DNA of 64,000 nucleotides from Pseudomonas salomonii (GCF_900107155.1 NZ_FNOX01000001.1:1-64000), one strand, 5' to 3'; counted from the stretch's first letter, positions 1 through 9,165 are shown. Notes: generated by a model not told the origin, from the letters alone. Program-made: numbers and translations.

Positions 1-31
1 CAATACTAATTGCCCGTGAGGCTTGACCATA
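1..31 (+). rRNA. 23S ribosomal RNA, 3' end (partial)
   Basis: The first bases match the 3' terminus of Pseudomonas 23S rRNA, including the stretch ctaattgcccgtgaggcttg, with the body of the gene lying before the window. The end is placed by memory of the family and could be off by a few bases. Bases 32-194 are the 23S-5S spacer and show no other gene. The order 23S-5S-terminator marks this as the tail of an rRNA operon read rightward. Confidence 0.75.
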
Positions 32-194
32 TAACACCCAAGCAATTTGAGTCGACTCTCTAATAAAGAGCATCAGATTGCGGTGTGTGAAGACGAGATG
101 AACCGAAAGTTCGACGCTCACAAAACACCGAAAGCTGTCACATACCCAATTTGCTGAAGCGAAGCCAACTGGCTACGACTCAGTACCCGAATTT

Positions 195-311
195 CTTGAC
201 GACCATAGAGCATTGGAACCACCTGATCCCATCCCGAACTCAGTAGTGAAACGATGCATCGCCGATGGTAGTGTGGGGTTTCCCCATGTGAGAGTAGGTC
301 ATCGTCAAGAT
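195..311 (+). rRNA. rrf: 5S ribosomal RNA
   Basis: The roughly 117-base stretch carries the characteristic 5S elements: the cttgacgaccatagag 5' strand pairs with the gtcatcgtcaag 3' strand, and the conserved interior runs through ccacctgatcccatcccgaa and gatggtagtgtggggtttcc. This is the Pseudomonas 5S form. It is the last gene of the rRNA operon and is followed directly by a strong terminator. Exact ends are accurate to a few bases. Confidence 0.94.
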
Positions 312-320
312 TAAATTCCG

Positions 321-356
321 AAACCCCTGATTGCTAACGCAATCAGGGGTTTTGTT
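321..356 (+). terminator. Rho-independent terminator of the rRNA operon
   Basis: A perfect 14-bp stem (aaacccctgattgc, 321-334, pairing with 339-352) with a four-base loop is followed by a T-rich run. It lies ten bases after the 5S gene and ends the rRNA transcript before the pqiA-like genes. Confidence 0.93.
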
Positions 357-470
357 TTTGGCGGTCGAAAAGCCAAACCAGCCCAAGGCTGCCGACAAAT
401 TTGCACAGTTATTTCTGAACCAGACCATTAGAATAGGCACCTAACCTTTTTTAGAGTTCGAGCCCTATCT

Positions 471-1130
471 ATGCCCGATCCGGTTGATACCGTCGAGGTG
501 TCGCAGTTACCACTGGAGGATCTGGTGGCATGCCATGAGTGCGACTTGCTGATGCGCAAACCCGCACTCGCCCTCGGTGAAAAGGCCCAGTGCCCACGTT
601 GCGGTTACGAGCTTTACGCTCACCGCCACAACGTGGTTGAGCGAAGCCTCGCTTTGGTGCTGGCGGCACTGTTGCTGTACGTCCCCGCGAACTTTTTACC
701 CATCATGCAGCTCAATCTTCTCGGGCAGTCCTCGGAGGACACCGTTTGGAGCGGCGTGGTCGGTCTGTTCGATACCGGCATGCAAGGTGTCGCGGCTGTG
801 GTTTTCCTGTGCAGCATGGGCATTCCCCTGCTCAAACTGCTCTGCCAATTGGCGGTTTTGCTCAGTATCCGTTGGAACATCGGCCGCAGTTATGGCCTGT
901 TGCTCTACCGCATTTACCATCACCTCAAGGATTGGGGGATGTTGGAGGTTTACCTGATGGGCGTGCTGGTCGCGATCGTCAAGCTCGCGGACATGGCCTC
1001 CATCACCATTGGCCTGGGGCTTGTCTGCTTCGTCAGCCTATTAGTGGTTCAAGTACTGCTGGAGGTGGTGATGTCGCCCCACCAGATCTGGCAAGCGCTT
1101 TCAGGAGAGGATGATCATGCGGGCGATTGA
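471..1130 (+). CDS. PqiA/LetA-family membrane protein, first half-unit
   Basis: This 219-residue inner-membrane protein belongs to the PqiA (paraquat-inducible protein A) family, which partners MCE-domain tunnel proteins in moving lipids between the inner and outer membranes. Near the N-terminus CHECDLL and CPRCGYEL supply the two CxxC pairs of a zinc ribbon. About four hydrophobic segments follow, including one with the family-typical YVPANFLPIM. Enterobacterial LetA and PqiA are about 420 residues with two such modules; here each module is its own gene. It overlaps the next gene and is clearly in one operon with the MCE protein at 1733. The ATG at 471 has only a weak upstream ribosome site. 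Confidence 0.88.
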   Translation: MPDPVDTVEVSQLPLEDLVACHECDLLMRKPALALGEKAQCPRCGYELYAHRHNVVERSLALVLAALLLYVPANFLPIMQLNLLGQSSEDTVWSGVVGLFDTGMQGVAAVVFLCSMGIPLLKLLCQLAVLLSIRWNIGRSYGLLLYRIYHHLKDWGMLEVYLMGVLVAIVKLADMASITIGLGLVCFVSLLVVQVLLEVVMSPHQIWQALSGEDDHAGD

Positions 1131-1740
1131 TGCAGGCATTCTGATTTGTACCGAATGCCACGAGCTGAACAAGCAAGAGGCTGATACCGATGAGCAGCTG
1201 TGCACCCGTTGCGGTGCGCTGATCCATGCGCGTCGCCCCAACAGCCTTGTGCGTACCTGGGCGTTGCTGATCACTGCAGCAATCCTGTATATCCCGGCCA
1301 ATCTGTTGCCAATCATGACCATCAACTCTCTCGGTCAGGGTGATCCCAGTACTATCATGGCGGGCGTGATTCAGCTGGTGCAGCACGGAATGTTTCCCAT
1401 CGCTGCGGTGGTGTTTATCGCCAGCATTCTGGTGCCGACGTTCAAGCTGGTGGGCATTGGCCTGTTGCTGTTCTCGGTGCAGCGCCATCAACCGCTGTCC
1501 GCACAACAACGCATTATCATGTACCGCTTTATCGAATTCATTGGCCGCTGGTCCATGCTGGATATCTTCGTGATCGCCATCCTGGTGGCGGTTGTTAACT
1601 TTGGGCGACTTGCCAGCGTCGAGGCCAATCTTGGTGCTGCAGCGTTCGCCAGTGTGGTGATCTTGACGATGCTTGCCGCAGTAACTTTTGATCCCCGACT
1701 GATTTGGGATAACACGGAGTCGGACGACGACCATGAGTGA
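1117..1740 (+). CDS. PqiA/LetA-family membrane protein, second half-unit
   Basis: This is the second PqiA-type module, about 207 residues. It has CTECHEL and CTRCGAL zinc-ribbon pairs, then about four transmembrane segments including YIPANLLPIMTI. An aggag sequence at 1102-1106 is ten bases from the ATG at 1117 and four bases from an in-frame ATG at 1111, so either start is possible; I chose the former. It overlaps the upstream paralogue by 14 bp and the downstream MCE gene by 8 bp, which implies translational coupling. With the preceding gene it would reconstitute the two-module LetA architecture, probably as a heterodimer; that pairing is inference. Confidence 0.88.
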   Translation: MRAIDAGILICTECHELNKQEADTDEQLCTRCGALIHARRPNSLVRTWALLITAAILYIPANLLPIMTINSLGQGDPSTIMAGVIQLVQHGMFPIAAVVFIASILVPTFKLVGIGLLLFSVQRHQPLSAQQRIIMYRFIEFIGRWSMLDIFVIAILVAVVNFGRLASVEANLGAAAFASVVILTMLAAVTFDPRLIWDNTESDDDHE

Positions 1741-4036
1741 TTTGCCTAAAGCTAAAACCCGCCCGGCCTCCAATTGGTCGGCCATTTGGGTGCTTCCCCT
1801 GATTGCGCTGATCATCGGCGGCTGGCTGGGATGGCGTGCCTATTCCCAACAGGGCCTCGAGATCCAGGTGCGCTTTGAAAGTGGCGAGGGCATCCAGGTC
1901 AACAAAACCGAAGTGGTCTACAAAGGCATGACGGTGGGCAAGGTCAAAGCCTTGGCCCTGGATGACGAAGGCAGCAATCGCGGGGTGATCGCCACCATCG
2001 AGATGAACAAGGACGTCGAGCAATACCTCAAGACCAACACACGCTTCTGGCTGGTAAAACCCAGCGTCAGCCTCGCCGGTATTACTGGCCTGGAAACTCT
2101 GGTCTCGGGTAACTACATTGCCGCCAGCCCTGGCGACGGCGAGCCCACGCGCAAATTCAAGGCGCTCTCCGAAGAACCACCCTTATCTGACGCCAAGCCT
2201 GGCCTGCACTTGACCCTTAAAGCCGATCGCCTCGGCTCGCTCAATCGCGGCAGTCCGGTGTTCTACAAACAGATCCAGGTTGGCCAGGTCAAAAGCTACC
2301 TGCTGTCCGAGGACCAGAGCACCGTCGAGATCAAGGTCTATATCGAGCCGACTTACGCCAGTCTCGTACGCAAACACACGCGTTTCTGGAACGCCAGCGG
2401 CATCAGCATCGATGCCAACCTGTCCGGCGTAAAAGTGCGCAGCGAGTCGCTGTCCAGCATCGTCGCCGGCGGTATCGCGTTCGCCACCCCTGAAAATCGC
2501 AAGGACAGCCCGCCGACGGATCCGAGCCTGCCTTTCCGTCTTTATGAGGATTTCGACGCCGCCGCCGCCGGCATCAAGGTCAAGGTCAAGCTCACCGACT
2601 TCGAAGGCCTGCAGGCCGGGCGCACCCCGGTCATGTACAAAGGCATCCAGGTCGGCAGCCTGAAAACCCTGAAGATTGACCCGGACCTGTCCAGCGCCCA
2701 TGCCGAGTTGACCCTCGACCCGCTCGCCGAAGACTACCTGGTGCAAGACACCCAGTTCTGGGTGGTCAAGCCGTCCATCTCCCTGGCCGGCATCACCGGT
2801 CTGGAGGCGTTGGTAAAGGGTAACTACATCGCCATCCGGCCAGGCGACAAAGGCAGCGCACCGCAACGTGAGTATGTTGCCCGCGCCAAAGCGCCACCTC
2901 TGGATTTGCGCTCCCCCGGCCTGCACATGGTGCTGTTCACCGATAACCTCGGCTCACTGGATGTCGGCAGCCCGATCCTCTACAAACAGGTCAAGGTCGG
3001 TTCGGTGCAGAGCTACCAGTTTTCGCGCAAGAACAAGCAGTTGGTGATCGGCGTTCACATCGAGAAGGAATACGAAAACCTGGTCAACGGTTCGACGCGT
3101 TTCTGGAACGCCAGCGGCGTCACCTTGACCGGCGGCCTCACCGGCGGCATCCAGGTGAAGAGTGAATCCCTTGCCAGCCTGATGGCTGGCGGTATCGCCT
3201 TCGAAACCCCGGAACAGAATGTGCCGTTGAAAAAACGTATCCCGCGTTTCCGTCTGTTTGCCGATCGCGAAGCGGCCAACCAGCATGGCACCCTGGTGAC
3301 CATCAAGGTTGATCGCGCCGACGGTCTGCGCCCTGGCACGCCAGTACGTTTCAAAGGTCTCGACGTGGGCAAGATCGAGAACGTCGACCTCAGCGCCGAC
3401 ATGCAGTCGGTGCTGCTCAGTGCAAGGATCACCCAAGTGGCTGATCGCATCGCACGCAGCGGCAGCCAGTTCTGGGTGGTCAAGCCTGAGCTGGGCCTGA
3501 TGAAAACCGCGAACCTGGAGACTCTGGTCACCGGCCAATACATCGAAGTGCAACCCGCCGTGAAAAATGCCGGGCCGCAAAAGAGCTTCGTCGCGTTGGA
3601 CAAACCACCAGAGGCTGTTCACCAGCAAGAAGGCCTGAGCCTGGTCCTCAGTGCTGCACGCCGTGGTTCGCTGAAGGAAGGCGTGCCGGTCACTTACCGT
3701 GAAGTCACTGTAGGTAAAGTTACCGGTTACGAACTGGGCCAGACCGCCGACCGCGTGTTGGTTCATATCCTGATCGAAGCTAAATATGCACCGCTGGTGC
3801 GCAGTGGCAGCCGCTTCTGGAATACCAGTGGGTTCGGTTTGGACTTCGGCTTGTTCAAAGGTGCGACGGTACGCACGGAATCCCTGGAGACGTTGGTTGC
3901 CGGCGGCATTGCCTTTGCCACACCAGAGGGCGAGCGCATGGGCAATGCGGCGCGACCGCAGCAGACGTTCCCGTTGTTTGACAAGTTTGAGGATGAGTGG
4001 CTGACCTGGGCGCCTAAAATCCCGCTCGGCAAATAG
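1733..4036 (+). CDS. PqiB/LetB-type multi-MCE-domain lipid transport protein
   Basis: This 767-residue periplasmic tunnel protein is anchored by one N-terminal transmembrane segment (residues about 14-37). Six MCE (MlaD-like) repeats begin near residues 40, 155, 280, 396, 518 and 634. Odd and even repeats alternate in sequence style: the odd ones have a VxYKGMTVGKV-like core, and the even ones read GLHLxLxADxLGSL. The protein therefore looks like three tandem MCE pairs. E. coli PqiB has three MCE domains and LetB (YebT) has seven, so this six-domain form is closer to LetB. Stacked MCE rings form a hydrophobic channel across the periplasm. The gene overlaps the upstream PqiA-type gene and ends 169 bp before the convergent mksB. 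Confidence 0.92.
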   Translation: MSDLPKAKTRPASNWSAIWVLPLIALIIGGWLGWRAYSQQGLEIQVRFESGEGIQVNKTEVVYKGMTVGKVKALALDDEGSNRGVIATIEMNKDVEQYLKTNTRFWLVKPSVSLAGITGLETLVSGNYIAASPGDGEPTRKFKALSEEPPLSDAKPGLHLTLKADRLGSLNRGSPVFYKQIQVGQVKSYLLSEDQSTVEIKVYIEPTYASLVRKHTRFWNASGISIDANLSGVKVRSESLSSIVAGGIAFATPENRKDSPPTDPSLPFRLYEDFDAAAAGIKVKVKLTDFEGLQAGRTPVMYKGIQVGSLKTLKIDPDLSSAHAELTLDPLAEDYLVQDTQFWVVKPSISLAGITGLEALVKGNYIAIRPGDKGSAPQREYVARAKAPPLDLRSPGLHMVLFTDNLGSLDVGSPILYKQVKVGSVQSYQFSRKNKQLVIGVHIEKEYENLVNGSTRFWNASGVTLTGGLTGGIQVKSESLASLMAGGIAFETPEQNVPLKKRIPRFRLFADREAANQHGTLVTIKVDRADGLRPGTPVRFKGLDVGKIENVDLSADMQSVLLSARITQVADRIARSGSQFWVVKPELGLMKTANLETLVTGQYIEVQPAVKNAGPQKSFVALDKPPEAVHQQEGLSLVLSAARRGSLKEGVPVTYREVTVGKVTGYELGQTADRVLVHILIEAKYAPLVRSGSRFWNTSGFGLDFGLFKGATVRTESLETLVAGGIAFATPEGERMGNAARPQQTFPLFDKFEDEWLTWAPKIPLGK

Positions 4037-4047
4037 ACCGAGGCGCG

Positions 4048-4122
4048 GCCATCGCGAGCAAGCCCGGCTCCCACAGGGATATGCATTCCAATGTGGGAGC
4101 CGGGCTTGCCCGCGATGAGGCC
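4048..4122. repeat. Inverted REP pair (REPIN-like) between convergent genes
   Basis: Two inverted arms, 4048-4077 and 4091-4122, share the Pseudomonas REP core gcaagcccggctcccacag and its complement, separated by 13 bp. The pair lies between the convergent pqiB-like gene and mksB. Related copies occur at 10420-10514, 26941-27065 and, as singlets, near 33450 and 42238. Confidence 0.85.
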
Positions 4123-4152
4123 CTCAACATCACTGCAAAACCCCAGCCCATA

Positions 4153-4186
4153 AAAAAGGCCGCGATCCATACAGATCGCGGCCTTT
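4153..4186. terminator. Bidirectional Rho-independent terminator
   Basis: A GC-rich stem (ggccgcgatc on the left and gatcgcggcc on the right, loop catacag-like) is flanked by A-runs on the left and T-runs on the right. It can therefore end both the rightward pqi operon and the leftward mks operon. Confidence 0.85.
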
Positions 4187-4205
4187 TGCATTTCAGCGCA
4201 GTGGC

Positions 4206-7046
4206 TTAAACCTCATCCAACTCCGGCTCATCCGCCTGCACGTTCACCGTCGCCTTCACCACATCGTGGCGACGGATGTACTTCCAGTCCGCCTCATCAA
4301 TGTAGATACCATTCGGCCCGCTGCCGCCTTCCAGGTCGATCGCCACCTGGGCGGACACCTGCGGCTTCACACTGGCCAGGATCGGCACAAAGCCCAGCTG
4401 CAAACTGGTTTCCAGCAACGCTGCCTGGTTCTTCTCGTCGATGTCCGCCGCCTCGTCGAGGTAGTACGGCAAGCGCACGCGCCCGGCCTGGTCGCGGTCC
4501 ATCAAGTGCAACAACAAGTACATGTTGGTCAGCGCCTTGATGGTCATGGTGGTGCCGTTGGACGCTGCGCCATCGATGTCGGTGTGGATCACCGGCTGGC
4601 CATGCACCTTGGTGATTTCAAATGCCAGTTCGAACAAGTCCTTGAGGCCCAGCTGGTTATGGTTGGCAGCCACAAGACGGGCCAGGTATTCCTTGGCTTC
4701 TTCGTTCTTGTTGTCCTGCTCGGCGCTCTGGCTGAGGTCGAACACCGACAGGGTTTCGCCTTCTTCATACTGGCCGGCACTGTGGATGATCTGGTCGATA
4801 TGCTTGAGGGCTTCCTTGTTCGGCGCCAGCACGATGCGGAAGCTTTGCAGGTTCGATACCTGACGCTTGTTGATCTCGCGGTTGAACAAGGCCAACTGGT
4901 GCTCAAGGCTGTCGTAGTCGCTGCGGATATTGCGCAAGGTCCGCGCAATATCGGTAACTGCCGCACGGCGCGCCTTGCCGAGGGTCAGGGCTTCATCGGT
5001 GCGGTGCGCATACGCGTTGATCAGCAATTGCAGACGACGCTCCACGTCATCCTCGCTGTCGAACTTGGCCACGCCCTTGAGGCGCACCTGCGCATACAGC
5101 GCTTCGATCTGGCCATCAGCGCGCAACAAACCTTGCCAGCTGTCCTGGTAGTCATTGAGCAATGGCAACAGGTTGTCCATGGAGTCGTCGACCGGGTCCA
5201 TGAACGGCGTGCCGAACGGCAAGTCGGCCGGCAACAACTGGCGGCGGCGCAGTGCGTCGTCCAGCGTGCGTTGCTTGGCTTCCATATCACCGATCTGACG
5301 GCCGACCAGTTGCAGCTTGGCCGACAACTGCTGGACACGCTCGGTGAAGGCATCACTGGAACGTTTCAACTCGTCTTGCGCGGCTTCCATCTGCGCCAGG
5401 TTTTCCAGCTTTTCGCCTTCTTCCGCGCTCAGGGTTTGTGCACGACGGAAGTCTTCCAGCGCCTTCTGCGCATCCAGCACTTGCTGGTACAGCGCTTCGG
5501 TCTGGGTCTTGCTCGCCGCACGGTCAGAGGCTACGGCCTGCTGAGTCTTGAGCTGTTTGAGTTCTTTTTCCAGGCGCTCTTTCTGATCGCGCAACGCCGC
5601 GCGATCGGCCAGTGCCTGCAAGGCCGGTGGCTCGATGTGGGAGATGTCGATCGACAGCCCCGGCACTTCAAATTTCTCGCCCTTGAAGCCATCAAGGATC
5701 TGCTCCAGGGATTTAACCCACTGGCCGTCCTCATCCAGCGTGATGCCATGCTCGCCCAACGGCAAACTGAACAACGAACTGTTGAACAGGCGCATCAGAC
5801 GCTCGACGTCCTGCTGTGAGAATTCTTCACGCAGTTTGGCGTAACTGTTGTTATCGGCGTGGTCGAGCTGCTGCTTGACCGACTTCAAGCGTTTTTCCAG
5901 GTCGCGCAAGCGCTCATCCAGGTCCTCGGCGCTGAACTGACGGGATTGCGCCAGGGCGCCCGCCAATTCATCGTGGGCATCCTTGGCCGCCAGCAGTTGC
6001 TGCTCCAGTACCTTGACGTCATCGACCAGCGCAAAGCGATGCTTGAGCACCGACAACTCGCCCAGCCAGCGCTGGATGCCACTGATCTCGCGCTCCAGGC
6101 GCATCAGCTCCTGGGTGCCGCCGCGCTGATCGTTTTGCAGCGCGTCCTGCTCGTTACGGTAGTGCTCGGCCTGGATGGTCAGCTCTTCCTTGCGCGCACT
6201 GGCGTAGTCCGACCAGGTACCCAGCAACGAATCCAGCAAGGGCGACAGGCGATGCAATTTGCCGCGCAATACATCGCGCAAGCGCACGCCATTGGCGAGT
6301 GCCTCAACCAACGGCCCGGCAGCTACCAGCGAGTTGTAGTCCTGCTCCATGCGCCTTACATCACGGAAGGCTTCTTCGCACGCGGCGATGTAGTCCACGC
6401 TGCCGGAACGCAGGCTGTGTTCGAACGCGTCCAGGAACAATTGCTTGAGCTTGGCCGCGGTGATTTCACGCATATGCAGCAGGTTGATAAACAGCGCGCG
6501 GAAAGTCTTCAGGCTCTGTTCGCTGGTGGAACGCAGCGGAATCAGGGTCAGGTCCAGCGGGATTGACGTATGGCCACCGACCAGCAAACGGCGCAGTTCA
6601 TCCGGCTTGAGTTCATAGGCTTTCAGGCCTTCGCGCTCAAGGTTGGTGAACAGCTCTTTCTGACGCAGGCAGGTGTCGTTCTTCTGGTAATGGGCCAAGT
6701 CCAGCTTGCCGGCATAGGCAAAGAACTGGTGACCGAAACCACCACCCGGGCCGCGCCCGACCACCCCGATCACGTGGGGGCCGTGGGGCAGCGAGACTTC
6801 CACGAGGATGTAGCTGGTGTCGGTGGCAAAGTAGAAGCGCCGCGATTGTTCCAGGGTGTACTTGCCGAAACTCATGTCCGACATGCGCGCCAGGATCGGG
6901 AACTGCAAGGCGTTGATCGACGCAGATTTACCCAGGTTATTCGCGCCGTACACCGACAACGGTTCTTCCAGCGGGAACAAGCCCAGGCTGTAACCTGCGG
7001 TGTTCAATAGGGCGAAGCGGCGGATGCCGTAGCGTTCCTTACTCAT
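4206..7046 (-). CDS. mksB: MksB, SMC ATPase of the MksBEF condensin
   Basis: This 946-residue SMC-type ATPase belongs to the MukB-like MksBEF condensin, which compacts and helps segregate the chromosome. The N-terminal head has a Walker A loop GANNLGKS (residues about 34-41). A long charged coiled-coil region fills the middle. The C-terminal head carries a signature-like GAASNGTTMTIKAL and a Walker B region YYLDEAADID near residue 860. It is shorter than MukB (about 1,480 residues), as expected for Mks proteins. It is the last gene of mksF-mksE-mksB, with its ATG overlapping the mksE stop. No mksG (TOPRIM nuclease) gene lies next to it, so this is the chromosome-organising type rather than the plasmid-defence type. 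Confidence 0.92.
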   Translation of the reverse strand: MSKERYGIRRFALLNTAGYSLGLFPLEEPLSVYGANNLGKSASINALQFPILARMSDMSFGKYTLEQSRRFYFATDTSYILVEVSLPHGPHVIGVVGRGPGGGFGHQFFAYAGKLDLAHYQKNDTCLRQKELFTNLEREGLKAYELKPDELRRLLVGGHTSIPLDLTLIPLRSTSEQSLKTFRALFINLLHMREITAAKLKQLFLDAFEHSLRSGSVDYIAACEEAFRDVRRMEQDYNSLVAAGPLVEALANGVRLRDVLRGKLHRLSPLLDSLLGTWSDYASARKEELTIQAEHYRNEQDALQNDQRGGTQELMRLEREISGIQRWLGELSVLKHRFALVDDVKVLEQQLLAAKDAHDELAGALAQSRQFSAEDLDERLRDLEKRLKSVKQQLDHADNNSYAKLREEFSQQDVERLMRLFNSSLFSLPLGEHGITLDEDGQWVKSLEQILDGFKGEKFEVPGLSIDISHIEPPALQALADRAALRDQKERLEKELKQLKTQQAVASDRAASKTQTEALYQQVLDAQKALEDFRRAQTLSAEEGEKLENLAQMEAAQDELKRSSDAFTERVQQLSAKLQLVGRQIGDMEAKQRTLDDALRRRQLLPADLPFGTPFMDPVDDSMDNLLPLLNDYQDSWQGLLRADGQIEALYAQVRLKGVAKFDSEDDVERRLQLLINAYAHRTDEALTLGKARRAAVTDIARTLRNIRSDYDSLEHQLALFNREINKRQVSNLQSFRIVLAPNKEALKHIDQIIHSAGQYEEGETLSVFDLSQSAEQDNKNEEAKEYLARLVAANHNQLGLKDLFELAFEITKVHGQPVIHTDIDGAASNGTTMTIKALTNMYLLLHLMDRDQAGRVRLPYYLDEAADIDEKNQAALLETSLQLGFVPILASVKPQVSAQVAIDLEGGSGPNGIYIDEADWKYIRRHDVVKATVNVQADEPELDEV

Positions 7047-7750
7047 GCGTCGGTCTCCTGTTCTTCGGCAATGGCGCGGGCCAGGGCGTCTTCTTCGCTA
7101 TCTTCGGCAAAGTCACTCAAGTCCAGCGGGTCATCGGTTTTCAGCAGTTTTTCATCGCTGTCTTCGTCGATGATCACCGGCGCCGGCAGTGGCAACACGC
7201 TGTGCACGCTGGCGGCCAGGTCACGGTCCTGCTGCACCGACAGGCACACATCGAGGAAACGGTGCATCGGCGGCAGGAAGCGATAGATGCCGTTGTCTTC
7301 GCTGGCAAACCCCAGTTGGGTCATGCGGCGCATGATTTTTTCTTCGAGCTCTTCCTGGGTCTGCACTTCGGCCTGGATAAACAGGTCGCGGTACTTTTCC
7401 AGCAACGATGGCAACTCATCGCGGCCCAGGCTGCCACCGTCGAGCACGGCGATCGGGTCGCGGCCCTGGTCGGCCAGGTGTTCGACGATGATGAAGGTGA
7501 ACAGCGCCAGGCGTTGCGCGGTCTTGTTGACCTGCGCCGCAGCCACGGCAGTGTCTGGTACGAAGTAATAGAAACCGCGTGTGTCACACACCAGCTCAAA
7601 CCCCAGGGCCTTGAACAACGAGCGGTACTGGTCCTGGAAATTAGACAACTGCGCATAGAGCTCCGGGTCGCGGCGGCTGACGTGGTAACCCTTGAACAGC
7701 TCGCGAAAGATCGGTGCCAGCTGGGACAGTTCGGATAGATCAAGATGCAT
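7043..7750 (-). CDS. mksE: MksE, condensin accessory subunit
   Basis: This 235-residue protein lies between the kleisin and SMC genes, the position and size expected for MksE (a MukE-like winged-helix subunit that binds the kleisin). It begins MHLDLSELSQ; I chose the ATG at 7750 because it overlaps the mksF stop by 11 bp, while the longer reading frame upstream is only mksF read in another frame. The C-terminal 50 residues are very acidic (for example EDSDEKLLK and DFAEDSEEDAL). Function is assigned from context and size as much as from sequence. Confidence 0.88.
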   Translation of the reverse strand: MHLDLSELSQLAPIFRELFKGYHVSRRDPELYAQLSNFQDQYRSLFKALGFELVCDTRGFYYFVPDTAVAAAQVNKTAQRLALFTFIIVEHLADQGRDPIAVLDGGSLGRDELPSLLEKYRDLFIQAEVQTQEELEEKIMRRMTQLGFASEDNGIYRFLPPMHRFLDVCLSVQQDRDLAASVHSVLPLPAPVIIDEDSDEKLLKTDDPLDLSDFAEDSEEDALARAIAEEQETDA

Positions 7751-9017
7751 AAGGCGTGCTCGCAGAATTCTCGGTGGCATCGGTGCCAGCCGGGAGCAGG
7801 GCGAATGAGCGCAGGCTGACCTGGTGCTCGTGTGTGTGGTAGTCGCGGCGTTCCAGGCGTTCGCGCTTGAAGCGTTTTTCGCGCGAGAGCCGTGAGAACC
7901 AGTACAGCAATTCATCGGTGGCGCCGTCCGGTTCCTGCTCCAGCAGCCAGGTCATCAGGTCCGGCATCGGCAACGCGTCTTCGCAACGTTCGAGCATTTC
8001 CTTGACCGTGCGCGGCGCACGTTGGGCTTCGCCCTTGTGGGATTTGTGCGCCTTGGGGAAACGCGCCGGCTTCGGCTCGAAATTGGCCAGGGCATACACG
8101 TACGCTTCGACCTGGCTGGCACTGCCCAGGAAAGTACTTTGCGGGCGGGTAAACATTGGCATCGCCGCTTGCGGCACCGCGTCCAGGCCTTTACGGCGAA
8201 TGGCCGACAAGGCCAGCGCGGCGCCACGGGTTACGGCGTTATGGCGGCGCGCTTCTTCACGCAGCGGCAGCAGCAGTTCGCGGGCATGGCGCAAGGTCAG
8301 CTGGGCGCTGGTTTGCATTTCGAGAATGCGCGCGTGAGTACGCAGCAGCATGTCGTCGTCCACCAGGTGGCCGAGGCGTTGCTGCTCGGTGAGCATACGC
8401 AGCAGCACATTCTCGACCTTGCGCACGCCTTGCTCGAAGGCGCCGTCGGCGTTCACCAGTTGGATCATCGGTTCTACGTATTCGTCCCAGGTCGCCAATA
8501 CCTCAGCGTAACGCTGGCGCAACGGGATCTGCCGGTCGCTGGTCTTGGCGCGGTCGGCCACGGCCGCCAGGGCCTGTTCGTCGTTGGCGAGTTTTTTCAG
8601 CACGTCCCGCACACGCATATCCAGCAAGCGCAGTTGGCGGGCCAGGTCGTGGCCATCTCGGATGTCAAAGGCGTCCTGGATGTAACCGGCCAGACGCTCA
8701 AGGTGGCGCAGGTAGGCTTCGATTTCCAGGCACAGGCCAAGCCGGTGCTCCTTGCGAAGATAGGCGAGGAAGTCGTGGATCTGTGCGTTGAGCTCGAAAC
8801 GGTTCGGGCTCTTGGCGACAGGCACCAGGATATCCAGGCGAATCCACACGTCCAACAGGCTGGTGATGTCCTGTGGCGTGCTGTCCAGTTGTTGGGCCGC
8901 CAGTTGTGCGCGCAGCTCGCTCAGGCTCAAGGTGCCTTGGTCGAAGTGTTCGCACAGTGGCTCAAGCAGGGCCCAGTGTTCGGCGAGGGCGCGCAAGACG
9001 CGCTTGGGTTCGATCAT
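7740..9017 (-). CDS. mksF: MksF, kleisin-like subunit of the MksBEF condensin
   Basis: This 425-residue protein starts MIEPKRVLRALAEHW and is the first gene of the mksFEB operon. Its length matches Pseudomonas MksF (about 425 residues), the MukF-like kleisin bridging the two SMC heads. An N-terminal helical region and a central helical stretch (ARQLRLLDMRVRDVLKKLA) are visible. No clear ribosome site precedes the ATG. Its upstream region, shared divergently with holD, has two perfect DnaA boxes. Confidence 0.88.
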   Translation of the reverse strand: MIEPKRVLRALAEHWALLEPLCEHFDQGTLSLSELRAQLAAQQLDSTPQDITSLLDVWIRLDILVPVAKSPNRFELNAQIHDFLAYLRKEHRLGLCLEIEAYLRHLERLAGYIQDAFDIRDGHDLARQLRLLDMRVRDVLKKLANDEQALAAVADRAKTSDRQIPLRQRYAEVLATWDEYVEPMIQLVNADGAFEQGVRKVENVLLRMLTEQQRLGHLVDDDMLLRTHARILEMQTSAQLTLRHARELLLPLREEARRHNAVTRGAALALSAIRRKGLDAVPQAAMPMFTRPQSTFLGSASQVEAYVYALANFEPKPARFPKAHKSHKGEAQRAPRTVKEMLERCEDALPMPDLMTWLLEQEPDGATDELLYWFSRLSREKRFKRERLERRDYHTHEHQVSLRSFALLPAGTDATENSASTPYAS

Positions 9018-9076
9018 CGGAATGGCCGGCTGGTTTGCGAATAAAAGTCGCGATTGTACTGCATCAGGCGCGGGAT

Positions 9077-9153
9077 TTATCCACAGCCGGTCAGTGCGCA
9101 GTGGGCGATTGTTACCGAACAGCGGTAGAATCCCTGCTCTTTAGTTATCCACA
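9077..9153 (+). promoter_or_regulatory. Two perfect DnaA boxes between mksF and holD
   Basis: The consensus ttatccaca occurs exactly at 9077-9085 and again at 9145-9153, both in the same orientation and 68 bp apart. They sit in the 148-bp divergent region upstream of a condensin operon and a DNA polymerase subunit gene. The boxes are seen directly; DnaA binding and regulation are inference. Confidence 0.6.
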
Positions 9154-9165
9154 AGTGGCCGAGCT

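Noticed and set aside
4266..5819. A 517-codon open frame opposite mksB
   Set aside because: Antisense shadow of the SMC coding sequence; no start signals.
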